Source: Comamonadaceae bacterium (GTDB lineage: Bacteria; Pseudomonadota; Gammaproteobacteria; Burkholderiales; Burkholderiaceae_C). From it: a stretch of 64,000 bases of DNA. Shown one piece after another: positions 44,405 through 53,947 of the stretch. Below the pieces are notes generated by a model, which saw nothing but the letters and a program-made list of their open reading frames with translations, ran no database searches and was not told the DNA's origin. Position 1 is the first letter of the stretch; each line of letters starts with the position of its first letter. Location: the NCBI GenBank assembly GCA_027484105.1, contig JAIXUG010000015.1, forward strand, positions 26,139 to 90,138. The letters are read 5' to 3'. The translations under genes and the position numbers were made by a program.

Positions 44405-47116
44405 TCAGGTGCTGCTCAGCGCCCGGCTGATCACTTCGCGCACGTCATTGCTGAGATCGGCCTTGGCTGCCACGCGTTCAATGGCCACACGCGCCGCACT
44501 GCGGTAAGGCTCAGCCAAGCGGCTCCAGCGGTCCATGGCACGTGCCAGGCGAGCGGCGACCTGCGGGTTGATGGCGTCCAGTGCCAGCACTTGTTCGCTC
44601 CAGTACACATAGCCCGCTGCGTCGGCGCGGTGAAATCCTGCCGGGTTGGCGCTGCAGTAACTGAAGATCAGGCTGCGCGCGCGATTGGGGTTGCGCAGAC
44701 TGAAGTCGGGGTGCTGCATAAGTTGGCGCACGCGCGGCAAGATGTCGCCTGCACGGTCCGGCGCACCGGCTTGCAGGGCAAACCACTTGTCGATCACCAG
44801 GGCTTCGTGCTGAAACATTTTGTGGAACAAGGCCAGAGCATCTTGCGCCAAGGCATGGCCGCTGACCACCAATGCCGACAAGGCGTTGAAGCGGTCGGTC
44901 ATGTTGCCCGCGTCCTTGAACTGCTGGTACACACGGCCTGGCGTGACGGTGTCATCGTTGTGCGCGGCAGCCACGCACAACATGGTCATGGCCAGACCCG
45001 CCAAAGCACGGCGGCCGCTCGAGTGGACGTCGGGCGTGTAGGCGCCGTTGTGCTTGTGAGCGTCCCAAGCCCATTGCCAGTCGGCTTGAAGGGCGGTGGC
45101 CAGTTGCAGACGCATCGTTTCGCGCAGGGCATGGACACGCTGCGGGTCCACCACGTCCAGCTGGTCGGCGATGTAATTCTCGGAAGGCAGCGTGAGCGCC
45201 AGGTCCTTGAAGGCGGCGTCCAGTGTGGGGTGACGCAGCACGTTACGCAAAGCCGCCAACAAGGCATCGGACAACACAGGCTGGCCGGTCAAGTCCTTGT
45301 TGTGGTGGATCGCATCCAGCGCGCTTTGCAGCATCAGGCGTTGGCCGGCTTCCCATTGGTTAAAGGGGTCGCTGTCGTGGGCCAGCAAGATCAGCAGGTC
45401 ATCGGCACCTAGGCCGTCTTCGAGCACCAACGGTGCACTGAAACCCCGCAGCAATGAAGGCACGGGTTCGCTGTCGACGTTGACAAAGGTGTAGCTGGCG
45501 CTGGTTTGGGTCAGTACCACCGTTTGCTGCAGCGCGCTGTCGGAAGAGCCCGCCAGTTGGAGGGGCAGTGCCTGCCCATCACGGCTGAGCAGCCCCAGGG
45601 TGACGGGGATGACAAACGGCGCTTTGCTGGATTGGTCGGGCGTGGCAGGGCAACTTTGGCTGAGGGTGAGGGTATAGCTGCGCTCGCTGGCTTTGTACTC
45701 GCCGCTCGCTTGCAGTCGCGGCGTACCTGCCTGGCTGTACCAATGCTTGAAGGTGTTCAGGTTCTGCGCCAGGGCCGAGCCGGGGTTGGCATCCGCAATG
45801 GCTTGGGCAAAGTCGTCGCAGGTCACGGCCTGGCCGTCATGGCGCTCAAAGTAGAGCTTCATGCCCTTGGCAAAACCGTCGCGACCTAGGCTGTCGGAGG
45901 GCGTTGCCACCAAGGTCTGCATCATGCGAACGACTTCCGAGCCTTTTTCGTAGATGGTGACGGTGTAGAAGTTGTTGATTTCCACATAGCTGTCAGGGCG
46001 CACCGGGTGGGCCATGGGGCCGGCGTCTTCGGCAAACTGCACCGTGCGCAGCACACGCACGTCTTCGATGCGCTTGACGGCGCGGGCGCTGGCATTGCCC
46101 GCCATGTCCTGGCTGAACTCCTGGTCTCTGAAGACCGTCAGACCCTCTTTGAGCGAGAGCTGGAACCAGTCGCGGCAAGTGATGCGGTTGCCAGTCCAAT
46201 TGTGGAAGTACTCGTGGCCAACCACCGATTCGATGTTGCCGAAATCCATGTCGGTGGCGGTGGCCGGGTTCGCCAACACGTACTTGGTGTTGAAGATGTT
46301 CAGGCCCTTGTTTTCCATCGCGCCCATGTTGAAGTCGCTGGTGGCGACGATCATGAAGCGTTCCAGGTCCAGTGGCAGGCCAAAGCGGGCCTCGTCCCAA
46401 GCCACGCTGGCCATGAGTGAGTTCATCGCGTGTTCGGTCTTGTCCAGATCACCTGGGCGCACAAACACCTGCAACAAATGTTCCTTGCCACTGCGGCTGA
46501 CGATGCGCTGCTCACGCGCCACCAATTGGCCCGCCACCAGGGCGAACAAATAGCAGGGTTTTTTGTGCGGATCGACCCACTTGGCAAAGTGACGACCATC
46601 CTCCAGCGCACCTTGCTCCACCAGGTTGCCGTTGGACAGCAGCACCGGGTATTTGGCTTTGTCAGCGCGCAGGGTGACGCTGTAGCTGGCCATCACATCC
46701 GGGCGGTCCAGGAAGTACGTGATGCGGCGAAAACCCTCGGCCTCGCATTGTGTGAAGAACGACTCGTTGCTGACGTACAGGCCCATCAGTTGCGTGTTCT
46801 TCTCGGGGCTGCAGGTGGTGAAGATTTCCAGATCGAAGGGTTCATGTCCTTCGGGCAGGTTTTCCAGCACCAGCTGTTTGCCGTCCATCTTGAACGAGGT
46901 GCCGCCGCCGTTGACCAGCACGCGGGCCAGGTTGAGGTCTTCGCCATCGAGACGCAGAGCTTGAACCGCCACATCAGGGTTGCGGCGCAAGTGCATCTTG
47001 TTGAGCACGCGGGTTTTGCTGGGGTCCAGGTCGAACGTCAGATCGACCGTGTCGATCCAGTAGGCCGGGGCAGCATAAGCGGCCCGGTGAATCGCGGTGG
47101 GTTGTCCTTCACGCAT
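44405..47116 (-). CDS. pepN: Aminopeptidase N
   Basis: PepN is 903 residues, a cytoplasmic M1 zinc aminopeptidase of the E. coli PepN type. The substrate motif is GAMENKGLNIFNTKYVLA. The zinc motif is VVGHEYFHNWTGNRITC with the downstream LKEGLTVFRDQEFS supplying the third ligand. N-terminal, catalytic, beta and C-terminal helical domains fit the length. ATG 47116 has GGAG 6 bp upstream and is chosen over GTG 47119. It lies downstream of prfB (33-bp gap) and 15 bp upstream of fbp, all on the same strand. Confidence 0.97.
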   Translation of the reverse strand: MREGQPTAIHRAAYAAPAYWIDTVDLTFDLDPSKTRVLNKMHLRRNPDVAVQALRLDGEDLNLARVLVNGGGTSFKMDGKQLVLENLPEGHEPFDLEIFTTCSPEKNTQLMGLYVSNESFFTQCEAEGFRRITYFLDRPDVMASYSVTLRADKAKYPVLLSNGNLVEQGALEDGRHFAKWVDPHKKPCYLFALVAGQLVAREQRIVSRSGKEHLLQVFVRPGDLDKTEHAMNSLMASVAWDEARFGLPLDLERFMIVATSDFNMGAMENKGLNIFNTKYVLANPATATDMDFGNIESVVGHEYFHNWTGNRITCRDWFQLSLKEGLTVFRDQEFSQDMAGNASARAVKRIEDVRVLRTVQFAEDAGPMAHPVRPDSYVEINNFYTVTIYEKGSEVVRMMQTLVATPSDSLGRDGFAKGMKLYFERHDGQAVTCDDFAQAIADANPGSALAQNLNTFKHWYSQAGTPRLQASGEYKASERSYTLTLSQSCPATPDQSSKAPFVIPVTLGLLSRDGQALPLQLAGSSDSALQQTVVLTQTSASYTFVNVDSEPVPSLLRGFSAPLVLEDGLGADDLLILLAHDSDPFNQWEAGQRLMLQSALDAIHHNKDLTGQPVLSDALLAALRNVLRHPTLDAAFKDLALTLPSENYIADQLDVVDPQRVHALRETMRLQLATALQADWQWAWDAHKHNGAYTPDVHSSGRRALAGLAMTMLCVAAAHNDDTVTPGRVYQQFKDAGNMTDRFNALSALVVSGHALAQDALALFHKMFQHEALVIDKWFALQAGAPDRAGDILPRVRQLMQHPDFSLRNPNRARSLIFSYCSANPAGFHRADAAGYVYWSEQVLALDAINPQVAARLARAMDRWSRLAEPYRSAARVAIERVAAKADLSNDVREVISRALSST

Positions 47117-47149
47117 CACTAACTCCGTTGGGGTTGCGGTCTGAGCGGG

Positions 47150-48254
47150 TCAGAGACCTTGTTTCAGTGAGGCTTCGATGAACGCATCCAAGTCGCCATC
47201 GAGCACTTTTTGGGTGGCCGAAATTTCGACGTTGGTGCGCAAATCCTTGATGCGGCTGTTGTCCAGCACATAGCTGCGGATCTGGTGACCCCAGCCCACA
47301 TCGGTCTTGGTGTCTTCTAGCTTTTGCTGCTCTTCCAGGCGCTTGCGAATCTCGAAGTCGTACAGGCGCGAGCGCAGGCGTTGCCAGGCCACATCGCGGT
47401 TGCTGTGCTGGCTGCGGCCGTCTTGGCACTGCACCACGATGCCGGTGGGGATGTGCGTCAGGCGCACGGCAGAATCCGTCTTGTTGATGTGCTGGCCACC
47501 CGCGCCGCTGGCACGGAAAGTGTCGGTGCGCACATCGGCTGGATTGATGTTGATTTCGATCGAGTCGTCGATCTCGGGGTACACAAACAGCGAAGCAAAT
47601 GAAGTGTGGCGGCCGCCCGACGAGTCGAAGGGGCTTTTGCGGACCAACCTGTGCACGCCGGTTTCGGTGCGCAGCAAACCAAAAGCGTATTCGCCTTCGA
47701 TCTTGATGGTCGCACCCTTGATGCCCGCGGTATCGCCCGGTGTTTCGTCTTCCACCGTGGCTTTGAAGCCCTTGCGTTCGGCGTACTTGATGTACTGGCG
47801 CAGCAGCATACTGGCCCAGTCGCAGGCTTCTGTGCCACCGGCACCCGCCTGGATGTCGACAAAGCAGTTGAGCGGGTCGGCCTCGTGGCGGAACATGCGG
47901 CGAAATTCAAGGTCTTCGACCAATTTTGCCAACTTGGCCGCTTCGCCTTCGATGGTTTGCAGGCCTGCTTCATCGCCTTCTTCCTTGCTCATCTCGAAGA
48001 GTTCAAGGTTGTCAGCCAGCTCGCTGGTCAGGTTGGTGATGGTGACCACCACGCTGTCCAGGGCTTTTTTCTCTTTGCCCAGTTCTTGGGCTTTTTTGGG
48101 GTCGTTCCAGACCGCGGGATCTTCGAGCGATGCGTTGACGGTTCTCAGCCGTTCAGATTTGGCATCGTAGTCAAAGATACCTCCGTAACTCGTGGGTACG
48201 AGCGGTCAGGTCTGTGAGGGATGCGCCGATTTGGTTGATGCGTTCTGCGTCCAT
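47150..48254 (-). CDS. prfB: Peptide chain release factor 2, with programmed +1 frameshift
   Basis: RF2 terminates translation at UGA and UAA. Read from ATG 48254, 27 codons end with Arg-Tyr-Leu at an in-frame TGA (48173-48171). A +1 shift at CTT-TGA-C continues the frame for 340 residues, giving 367 in total, the normal RF2 length. The peptide-anticodon motif [16 protein letters not shown] and the catalytic [18 protein letters not shown] are both present. A CGGAGG element just before the shift site acts as the usual stimulatory Shine-Dalgarno sequence. The gene is therefore intact and autoregulated by RF2 level. Confidence 0.97.
48171..48185 (-). promoter_or_regulatory. prfB programmed frameshift site
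   Basis: On the minus strand the site reads CGG AGG TAT CTT TGA followed by C. It has the internal Shine-Dalgarno sequence, the slippery CTT and the UGAC stop context seen in E. coli prfB. The first-position base differs from the AGG of E. coli. Confidence 0.95.
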
Positions 48255-48344
48255 GGAAAAAGTGTCCGGTTCGGTAAACCGTGGATTTTCTCATGACTTG
48301 TCTGTCACAGGGGCCGATCGTGTTCAGGTGCTGACCATCACCAG

Positions 48345-48875
48345 TCAAAAAAGACGTCCCCAGGAAAACATCAAACCTGCATTGCCCAGAATTTTCATTT
48401 GCACCGAGTCCTGGGTGTTGATCTTGTAGCCCAGAGATGGAATCAGCGCTGGCGAAAAACCATTGTGGTTCAGAGGCACTTTGTTTTCGTATGGCGCCAC
48501 ATAGCCGTAAAGGATGCCTGCGGTCACTTTGACAAACATTTTGGGCGAGCCCAGCAGCCCATTGAACTGCTGACCGGCGTACACATACACCGAAGGTTGA
48601 CCAAAAGAATTGCTGAAAAAGCTCACACCGCAAAACCGGTTGCCTGGCAGTGTTTCGTCCAGGGCCAAAAGCACCACAGGCTTGTGTTCAGGGCTGTGAC
48701 TCCAGTGGTGCGTGTAAGGCGACAAGGTGATTTCACCCCGATGCAAAGGCGCTTGCGCACCTGGCACCCCCAAAAATGAGGGGCAATAACGGGCGCCATC
48801 GGCGAGCGCGGTCATGGCGGTGAATGCCAAGGCCCAGAACATGCCCCAGGTTTTGAGTTGGGCCAGCAGCTTCAT
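48345..48875 (-). CDS. Secreted protein of unknown function
   Basis: This 176-residue protein has a signal peptide (MKLLAQLKTWGMFWALAFTA ending near ALADG). The mature part is rich in aromatic and glycine residues: YTHHWSHSPEHKPVVLLALDE, FCGVSFFSNSFGQPSVYVYAG, VTAGILYGYVAPYENKVPLN and NGFSPALIPSLGYKIN. The last part is SWGRLF, ending in phenylalanine. That suits a small outer-membrane barrel or lipocalin-like protein. I have a weak memory of similar hypothetical proteins in Comamonadaceae but no function. The start is chosen at the signal peptide, 37 codons into the open frame. Confidence 0.65.
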   Translation of the reverse strand: MKLLAQLKTWGMFWALAFTAMTALADGARYCPSFLGVPGAQAPLHRGEITLSPYTHHWSHSPEHKPVVLLALDETLPGNRFCGVSFFSNSFGQPSVYVYAGQQFNGLLGSPKMFVKVTAGILYGYVAPYENKVPLNHNGFSPALIPSLGYKINTQDSVQMKILGNAGLMFSWGRLF

Positions 48876-48915
48876 GTGGTGGTGGATTGGAAAGACGGCG
48901 ATTGTAGGTCTTGCC

Positions 48916-49830
48916 TCAGCGCAAAAAATTTTCCAGCAAGTTAGCAAGGGCTTGGGGTTGGTCATGCTGCAGCATGTGCCCTGCATCCTGGACCGTGGCT
49001 TTTTGCAAGCTGGGTACCGACTGGAGTCGTTCGTGGAACTCGGCCAGGGTGTAGCGGCCTTTCCACCATTGGGTCAGAGAGTCGTCTGCTGCCTCGATGG
49101 CCAGCACCGGGGCAGCGATGCGCTTGTACATGGCCAATGTCTCTTCGACGCGAAACAGATAGGGGTTGATGACCTTGTGCGCCGCATCGCCCAGGATGCG
49201 CCACTGCCCGTCGGGGCCGGGGCGAGCCCAATGTTGGGCCAACCAGTCGGCCTTGTCCTGGCTCAGGCGGCGGTTGGTTTTCATCAGGCGCGCGGCCACC
49301 CCAGCGGCATCGCTGTAGGGTTTGAGGTCGTTGCTGCCTGCGCGCTGCGCTTTGAGCTCGTCCAGCCACTGGGCCATGCGTGTGGGCGCTTGGCTGGGCA
49401 CGGTGGCGGCCATGCCAAAGCCTTCCAGGTTGACCAAGCGACGGATGCGCTCGGGGCGGCTGCCGGCGTACATCATCACCACATTGCCGCCCATGCTGTG
49501 GCCCACCAAGTCGATGGATTGGTCGGGGTAGAGCCCGTCCAGCAAGGCATCCAGATCCGCCAGATAGTCCGGGAACCAATAGCTGTCGGTGGGGGGTGAT
49601 TCGGTCAGGCCGTAGCCGCGCCAGTCCATCGCGATGATGGGACGCTGGTTGACAAAGGCTTCGCTGAATGCATCCACCATGAACTGCCATGAAGCAGCGA
49701 CGTCCATCCAGCCATGTGCCAGCACCAATGGCGTGGCGCCAGGTTGGGGCGTGCCCCATTGGCGAACGTGGTAGCGGCAGCCGCGCAGCGGCACCCAAAG
49801 ACTTTGAGAGGGGCGTAAAACTTGGTACAT
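48916..49830 (-). CDS. Alpha/beta hydrolase
   Basis: This hydrolase is about 304 residues. Features are VLAHGWMDVAASWQFMVDAF (oxyanion loop), AMDWRGYGLTE, the nucleophile elbow IDLVGHSMGGNVVMMYAG, the acid in VLAIEAADDSLTQWW and His in VQDAGHMLQHDQP. The complete Ser-Asp-His triad suggests an active esterase or lipase-like enzyme. ATG 49830 (MYQVLRPSQS) is proposed, with ATG 49842 as an alternative. Neither has a strong ribosome site. It is divergent from the acyl-CoA synthetase gene with only 25 bp between starts. Confidence 0.83.
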   Translation of the reverse strand: MYQVLRPSQSLWVPLRGCRYHVRQWGTPQPGATPLVLAHGWMDVAASWQFMVDAFSEAFVNQRPIIAMDWRGYGLTESPPTDSYWFPDYLADLDALLDGLYPDQSIDLVGHSMGGNVVMMYAGSRPERIRRLVNLEGFGMAATVPSQAPTRMAQWLDELKAQRAGSNDLKPYSDAAGVAARLMKTNRRLSQDKADWLAQHWARPGPDGQWRILGDAAHKVINPYLFRVEETLAMYKRIAAPVLAIEAADDSLTQWWKGRYTLAEFHERLQSVPSLQKATVQDAGHMLQHDQPQALANLLENFLR

Positions 49831-49855
49831 ACTTTCGATCATAAGGAGACACACG

Positions 49856-51640
49856 ATGAGCGTCAGTCGCAACCAGGACCGCCAAGCCCCCAACCCACCC
49901 CAAGGCACTGCCGACCCCTGCGATCGATATCAGGCGATCCACCGGGGCTTTGGCTGGAAAGTGCCCACGCGCTTCAACATGGCGCAGGCTTGCTGCGGCC
50001 AGTGGGCGGCGCAGCCTGCCACGGCCAGACGCGTTGCCATTCGCGAGCATGTGGCGGGGCAGGGTCTGGGACGCAGTTGGACTTTTGGCCAGTTGCAGCA
50101 AGACGCCAACCGACTGAGTCGGGTGCTCAGCGCCAACGGTGTGGGGCGCGGTGACCGGGTGGCGATTGTGCTGCCCCAGCGCTACGAAACGGCGGTAGCC
50201 TACATGGCAGTGCTGCAAATGGGCGCGGTGGCCATGCCCTTGTCCATGCTGTTCGGGCCCGAGGCCTTGTCGTTTCGCATCAACGACAGCCAAGCCCGCG
50301 TGGCGGTGTGTGACGAATCCACTGTGCAGGCACTGCAACAAGCGCGGCCGGATTGCCCCGCACTGCAAGTGCTGATGGGGGTGGGCGGTGCTGCGCAGCT
50401 GGCCGACCTGAACCTCGATCAGGCCATGGCCGCGAGCCAGTCCACTTTCAAACCCGTGTCCACCCTGGCCGAAGACCCGGCGGTGCTGATCTACACCAGC
50501 GGCACCACCGGCAACCCCAAGGGGGCTTTGATTCCGCACCGGGCGCTGATCGGCAACCTCACCGGATTTCTGTGCAGCCAAAACTGGTTTGGCTTTGACC
50601 CGACAGATGCCCGTCGCGCATCCAAAGCGGTGTTCTGGTCACCGGCCGACTGGGCCTGGACCGGCGGGCTGATGGACGCTTTGCTGCCCAGCTTGTACTT
50701 TGGCAGACCCATCGTGGCCTTCAACGGGCGGTTTTCCCCCGAAGTGGCCTTTGAGATTTTGCAAAGCCACGGTGTGTCGCACACCTTTTTGTTCCCCACT
50801 GCGCTCAAAGCCATGATGAAGGCGGTGCCCAAGGTGAAGGGCCGTTACCGACTCAAGCTCCAAGCCATGATGAGTGCGGGCGAGGCGGTGGGTGACGCGG
50901 TGTTTGGCTATTGCCAAGCGCAAATGGGCGTGACGGTGAACGAGATGTTTGGCCAGACCGAGATCAACTATGTGGTGGGCAACTGCGCCCGCCTGTGGCC
51001 CGCCAAGCCCGGCAGCATGGGCAAGGGCTACCCCGGCCACCAGGTCGCGGTCATCGACGAGGCGGGTCAGCTGTGCCCGCCAGGCACGCCCGGTGAGGTG
51101 GCGGTCAACCGCTTCGATGTTCACGGCCAGCCCGATCCGGTGTTTTTCTTGGGCTATTGGAACAACGACAAAGCCACGAAGGCCAAATACACGGGTGACT
51201 GGTGCCGCACGGGCGACATGGCCGTTTGCGATGAGGACGGCTACCTCTGGTACCAAGGCCGTACCGACGACATGTTCAAGGCCGCGGGTTACCGCATTGG
51301 CCCTGGCGAGATCGAAAACTGTCTGGTCAAGCACCCGGCCGTGGCCAACGCCGCCGTGGTGCCCAAACCCGATGCCGACCGGGGTGCTGTGGTCAAGGCC
51401 TATGTGGTGCTGTCGCCTGATTGGCTGACCCGCAGGCCCGCCGGCTCGGGCCAGGCCAGTTTTGATGACGAGGTGCGCCGTGAGCTGCAGGCCCATGTGC
51501 GGGGTTTGCTGGCCCCCTATGAATACCCCAAAGAGATCGAATTCATTGACCAGCTGCCCATGACCACCACCGGCAAAGTGCAGCGGCGGGTGCTGCGGCT
51601 ACAAGAAGAAGCGCGTGCGACAGCGCGCACCGCTGCATAG
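49856..51640 (+). CDS. Acyl-CoA synthetase (AMP-forming)
   Basis: This 594-residue ANL-superfamily ligase activates a carboxylic acid to its CoA thioester through an acyl-AMP. Motifs are VLIYTSGTTGNPKGALIPH (P-loop-like A3), VNEMFGQTEINYVVGN (A5), GYWNNDKATKAKYTGDWCRTGD (A7), YLWYQGRTDDMFKAAGYRIGPGEIE (A8) and the C-terminal PMTTTGKVQRRVLR with the catalytic lysine. The sequence resembles acetyl- or medium-chain acyl-CoA synthetases used for fatty or aromatic acids. A ribosome site AAGGAG precedes the ATG. It is divergent from the hydrolase at 25 bp. Confidence 0.92.
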   Translation: MSVSRNQDRQAPNPPQGTADPCDRYQAIHRGFGWKVPTRFNMAQACCGQWAAQPATARRVAIREHVAGQGLGRSWTFGQLQQDANRLSRVLSANGVGRGDRVAIVLPQRYETAVAYMAVLQMGAVAMPLSMLFGPEALSFRINDSQARVAVCDESTVQALQQARPDCPALQVLMGVGGAAQLADLNLDQAMAASQSTFKPVSTLAEDPAVLIYTSGTTGNPKGALIPHRALIGNLTGFLCSQNWFGFDPTDARRASKAVFWSPADWAWTGGLMDALLPSLYFGRPIVAFNGRFSPEVAFEILQSHGVSHTFLFPTALKAMMKAVPKVKGRYRLKLQAMMSAGEAVGDAVFGYCQAQMGVTVNEMFGQTEINYVVGNCARLWPAKPGSMGKGYPGHQVAVIDEAGQLCPPGTPGEVAVNRFDVHGQPDPVFFLGYWNNDKATKAKYTGDWCRTGDMAVCDEDGYLWYQGRTDDMFKAAGYRIGPGEIENCLVKHPAVANAAVVPKPDADRGAVVKAYVVLSPDWLTRRPAGSGQASFDDEVRRELQAHVRGLLAPYEYPKEIEFIDQLPMTTTGKVQRRVLRLQEEARATARTAA

Positions 51641-51726
51641 ACCTGACGCGTGACAAAATCTGGCCATTGGCCCTGAGCTTGAGTTTGGGGTGCAGCCACT
51701 GACATGAAAACCGAAGAGGAAACACC

Positions 51727-52788
51727 ATGAAACTCGTTCAACTCGGCCAGTCCGACCTGCAAGTCACGCCCATCTGTCTGGGGACCATGACTTTTGGCCA
51801 GCAGGTCCATGAGGCCGATTCGCACACCATCCTGAGCCGATCGCTTGAAGCGGGCATCAATTTCATCGACACCGCCGAGATGTACGCCGTGCCTGCTTCG
51901 GCAGAGACCTGCGGTGCCACCGAGAGCTTCATTGGCCGCTGGTTCGCCAAAAACCCCGGTGTCCGCCAAAAATTGGTCTTGGCCACCAAAGTGGCAGGGC
52001 CCTCCCGTGGCATGCCTTGGATTCGTGAAGGCTCGGGCATGACAGGCCAAGACATCCTGAATTCTTGCGATGCCAGTTTGCGCCGCTTGCAAACCGATGT
52101 GATCGACCTCTACCAGATCCACTGGCCCGAGCGCCATGTGCCGGTGTTTGGCATGACCTATTTCGATCCGGCCAAGGACAAATCGGTGACCTCGATCCAC
52201 GAACAGCTCGAAGCGCTGGCCAAGCTGGTCAAGGCGGGCAAGGTACGTTACATCGGCCTGTCCAATGAAACCCCCTATGGTGTGCACGAATTTGTGCGCC
52301 TGGCCGAGCAGCATGGCTTGCCCCGTGTGGCCACGGTGCAAAACCCGTATTGCCTGGTCAGCCGCACCTATGACAACGGTTTGGACGAGACCTGCTACCG
52401 GTTGAACGTGTCCATGTTGGCGTATTCGCCACTGGGTTTTGGTTTGCTCACCGGCAAATACGACCACGACGACTTGACGGGCCCCTTGGTGCCGGATGGT
52501 GGCCGCATCGCCCGTTATGACTCCATGCGCAAACAGCGCTGGGGTCGCCCGGAAGCTTTGGCAGCTGCCCGCCGCTACAACCAACTGGCGCGTGACAACG
52601 GCATGACACCCACGCAGATGGCGTTGGCGTTTTGCTACCACCGCTGGAGTGTGGCCAGCACCATCATTGGCGTGACCTCGGTGGCCCAATTGAATGAAGA
52701 CCTGGCGGCATGGTCGACCGAGTTGTCGCCCGACGTGCTCAAGGCCATTGACGCCATCCGCTGGGAAATGCGCGACCCGGCTTTGTGA
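51727..52788 (+). CDS. Aldo/keto reductase, Tas-like
   Basis: This 353-residue AKR has MKLVQLGQSDLQVTPICLGTMTFG at the N-terminus in outline. Catalytic residues lie in NFIDTAEMYAVPASAETCGATE (Asp, Tyr), LVLATKVAGPSR (Lys) and LYQIHWPERHVPVFG (His). Cofactor segments are LAYSPLGFGLLTGKYDHDDL and VASTIIGVTSVAQLNEDL. The MYAVPASAET-type insert is the mark of the Tas/YakC-like group. It is unlike the AKR at 11 kb. ybaK follows 9 bp later. Confidence 0.92.
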   Translation: MKLVQLGQSDLQVTPICLGTMTFGQQVHEADSHTILSRSLEAGINFIDTAEMYAVPASAETCGATESFIGRWFAKNPGVRQKLVLATKVAGPSRGMPWIREGSGMTGQDILNSCDASLRRLQTDVIDLYQIHWPERHVPVFGMTYFDPAKDKSVTSIHEQLEALAKLVKAGKVRYIGLSNETPYGVHEFVRLAEQHGLPRVATVQNPYCLVSRTYDNGLDETCYRLNVSMLAYSPLGFGLLTGKYDHDDLTGPLVPDGGRIARYDSMRKQRWGRPEALAAARRYNQLARDNGMTPTQMALAFCYHRWSVASTIIGVTSVAQLNEDLAAWSTELSPDVLKAIDAIRWEMRDPAL

Positions 52789-52797
52789 TTCCGGTCC

Positions 52798-53289
52798 ATG
52801 GCGAAGAAAGACAAAGTCAGCGAAACCCCGGCCACGGCGCTTTTGCGCCAGCAGGGGGTGGCCTTCACCGAGCACCCGTACGATTACCTTGAGCACGGCG
52901 GCGCGCAGCACAGCGCGCAGGTGCTGGGCATGGACCCGTTTGCCGTGGTCAAAACCCTGATCATGCAGGACCAGGATGCCAAGCCCTTGGTGGTGTTGAT
53001 GCACGGCAACCGCAAGGTGTCCACCAAAAACCTGGCGCGTCAGATCGGTTTGAAATCGGTCGAGCCTTGCGCGCCCGAGGTGGCCAACCGGCACAGTGGC
53101 TACCTGGTGGGCGGCACCTCGCCCTTTGCCACGCGCCGGGCCATGCCTGTCTACATCGAAGAAACCATCCTGGCGTTGCCGCGCATCTGCATCAACGGCG
53201 GTCGGCGTGGCTATCTGGTGGGCATCGATCCGCAGGTGTGCGTACAACTGCTGGACGCCAAGCCCGTGAACTGCGCACTGGCAGAATGA
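52798..53289 (+). CDS. ybaK: Cys-tRNA(Pro)/Cys-tRNA(Cys) deacylase, YbaK/EbsC type
   Basis: This 163-residue protein has the YbaK fold. It begins MAKKDKVSETPATALLRQQG and has HPYDYLEHGGAQHSAQVLG, then VVKTLIMQDQDAKPLVVLMHG and KVSTKNLARQIGLKSVEPCAPEVANRHSGYLVGGTSPFATR in outline with the catalytic lysine and the GXXXP-like GGTSPF loop. It edits mischarged Cys-tRNA(Pro). It follows the AKR gene by 9 bp and precedes plsY by 28 bp, so it may be cotranscribed with both. Confidence 0.92.
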   Translation: MAKKDKVSETPATALLRQQGVAFTEHPYDYLEHGGAQHSAQVLGMDPFAVVKTLIMQDQDAKPLVVLMHGNRKVSTKNLARQIGLKSVEPCAPEVANRHSGYLVGGTSPFATRRAMPVYIEETILALPRICINGGRRGYLVGIDPQVCVQLLDAKPVNCALAE

Positions 53290-53317
53290 CGCCCGATCAA
53301 GAACAAGGGAGCTTTGG

Positions 53318-53947
53318 ATGGATGCGTTGATTCCGGTGGCCGTGGTGTTGGCCAGTTATTTGCTGGGTTCGCTCAGTTTTGCGGTGATCGTCAGCCGCCT
53401 GATGGGCTTGAATGACCCGCGCAGCTACGGCAGCAAAAACCCGGGCGCCACCAATGTGCTGCGCTCGGGCAGCAAAAAAGCGGCCATCCTGACCTTGCTG
53501 CTGGACGCGTTCAAAGGCTGGTTGCCGGTGGCGCTGGTGTTGACCTATGGCCCCGAACACGGTACGGTGGCAGGCTTGGCTGCGTTGGCGGGTCTCGCGG
53601 CTTTTCTGGGGCATTTGTACCCGGTGTTTTTTGGTTTTGCTGGCGGCAAAGGTGTGGCCACCGCGGTGGGTGTGGTGGTGGGCGTCAACGGCAGCCTGGC
53701 GCTGGCGGTGGTGCTCAGTTTTGCCATCGTGCTGTTCTTTTCGCGCTATGTGTCCTTGGCCTCGATGGTGGCGGCGGTGTTTGCGCCCGCTTTTTACCTG
53801 TTCGGTGATGGGGTGGCCTGGCAAGCCTCTGCGCCCGAGGTCTTGAGCCTGGCTGCCATGGCCATTTTGCTGGTCTGGCGGCACCGCGAAAACATCCACC
53901 GCTTGTTGGCGGGTACCGAGTCCCAACTGGGAAAGAAAAAAACATGA
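53318..53947 (+). CDS. plsY: Acyl-phosphate glycerol-3-phosphate acyltransferase
   Basis: PlsY is 209 residues with about five membrane helices. It transfers acyl groups from acyl-phosphate to glycerol 3-phosphate, the first step of phospholipid synthesis. Motif 1 is YLLGSLSFAVIVSRLMGLNDPRSYGSKNPGATNVLR in outline (key part GSKNPGATN). Motif 2 is HLYPVFFGFAGGKGVATAVG. Motif 3 lies in a late loop ending LVWRHRENIHRLLAGTE. A ribosome site AAGGGAG precedes the ATG. It overlaps the ridA gene by 4 bp. PlsX is not in the window. Confidence 0.96.
   Translation: MDALIPVAVVLASYLLGSLSFAVIVSRLMGLNDPRSYGSKNPGATNVLRSGSKKAAILTLLLDAFKGWLPVALVLTYGPEHGTVAGLAALAGLAAFLGHLYPVFFGFAGGKGVATAVGVVVGVNGSLALAVVLSFAIVLFFSRYVSLASMVAAVFAPAFYLFGDGVAWQASAPEVLSLAAMAILLVWRHRENIHRLLAGTESQLGKKKT

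Noticed and set aside
48052..48254. prfB as a pseudogene because of an in-frame stop
   Set aside because: The stop is the known RF2 programmed frameshift site with its CTT-TGA-C and upstream AGG element.
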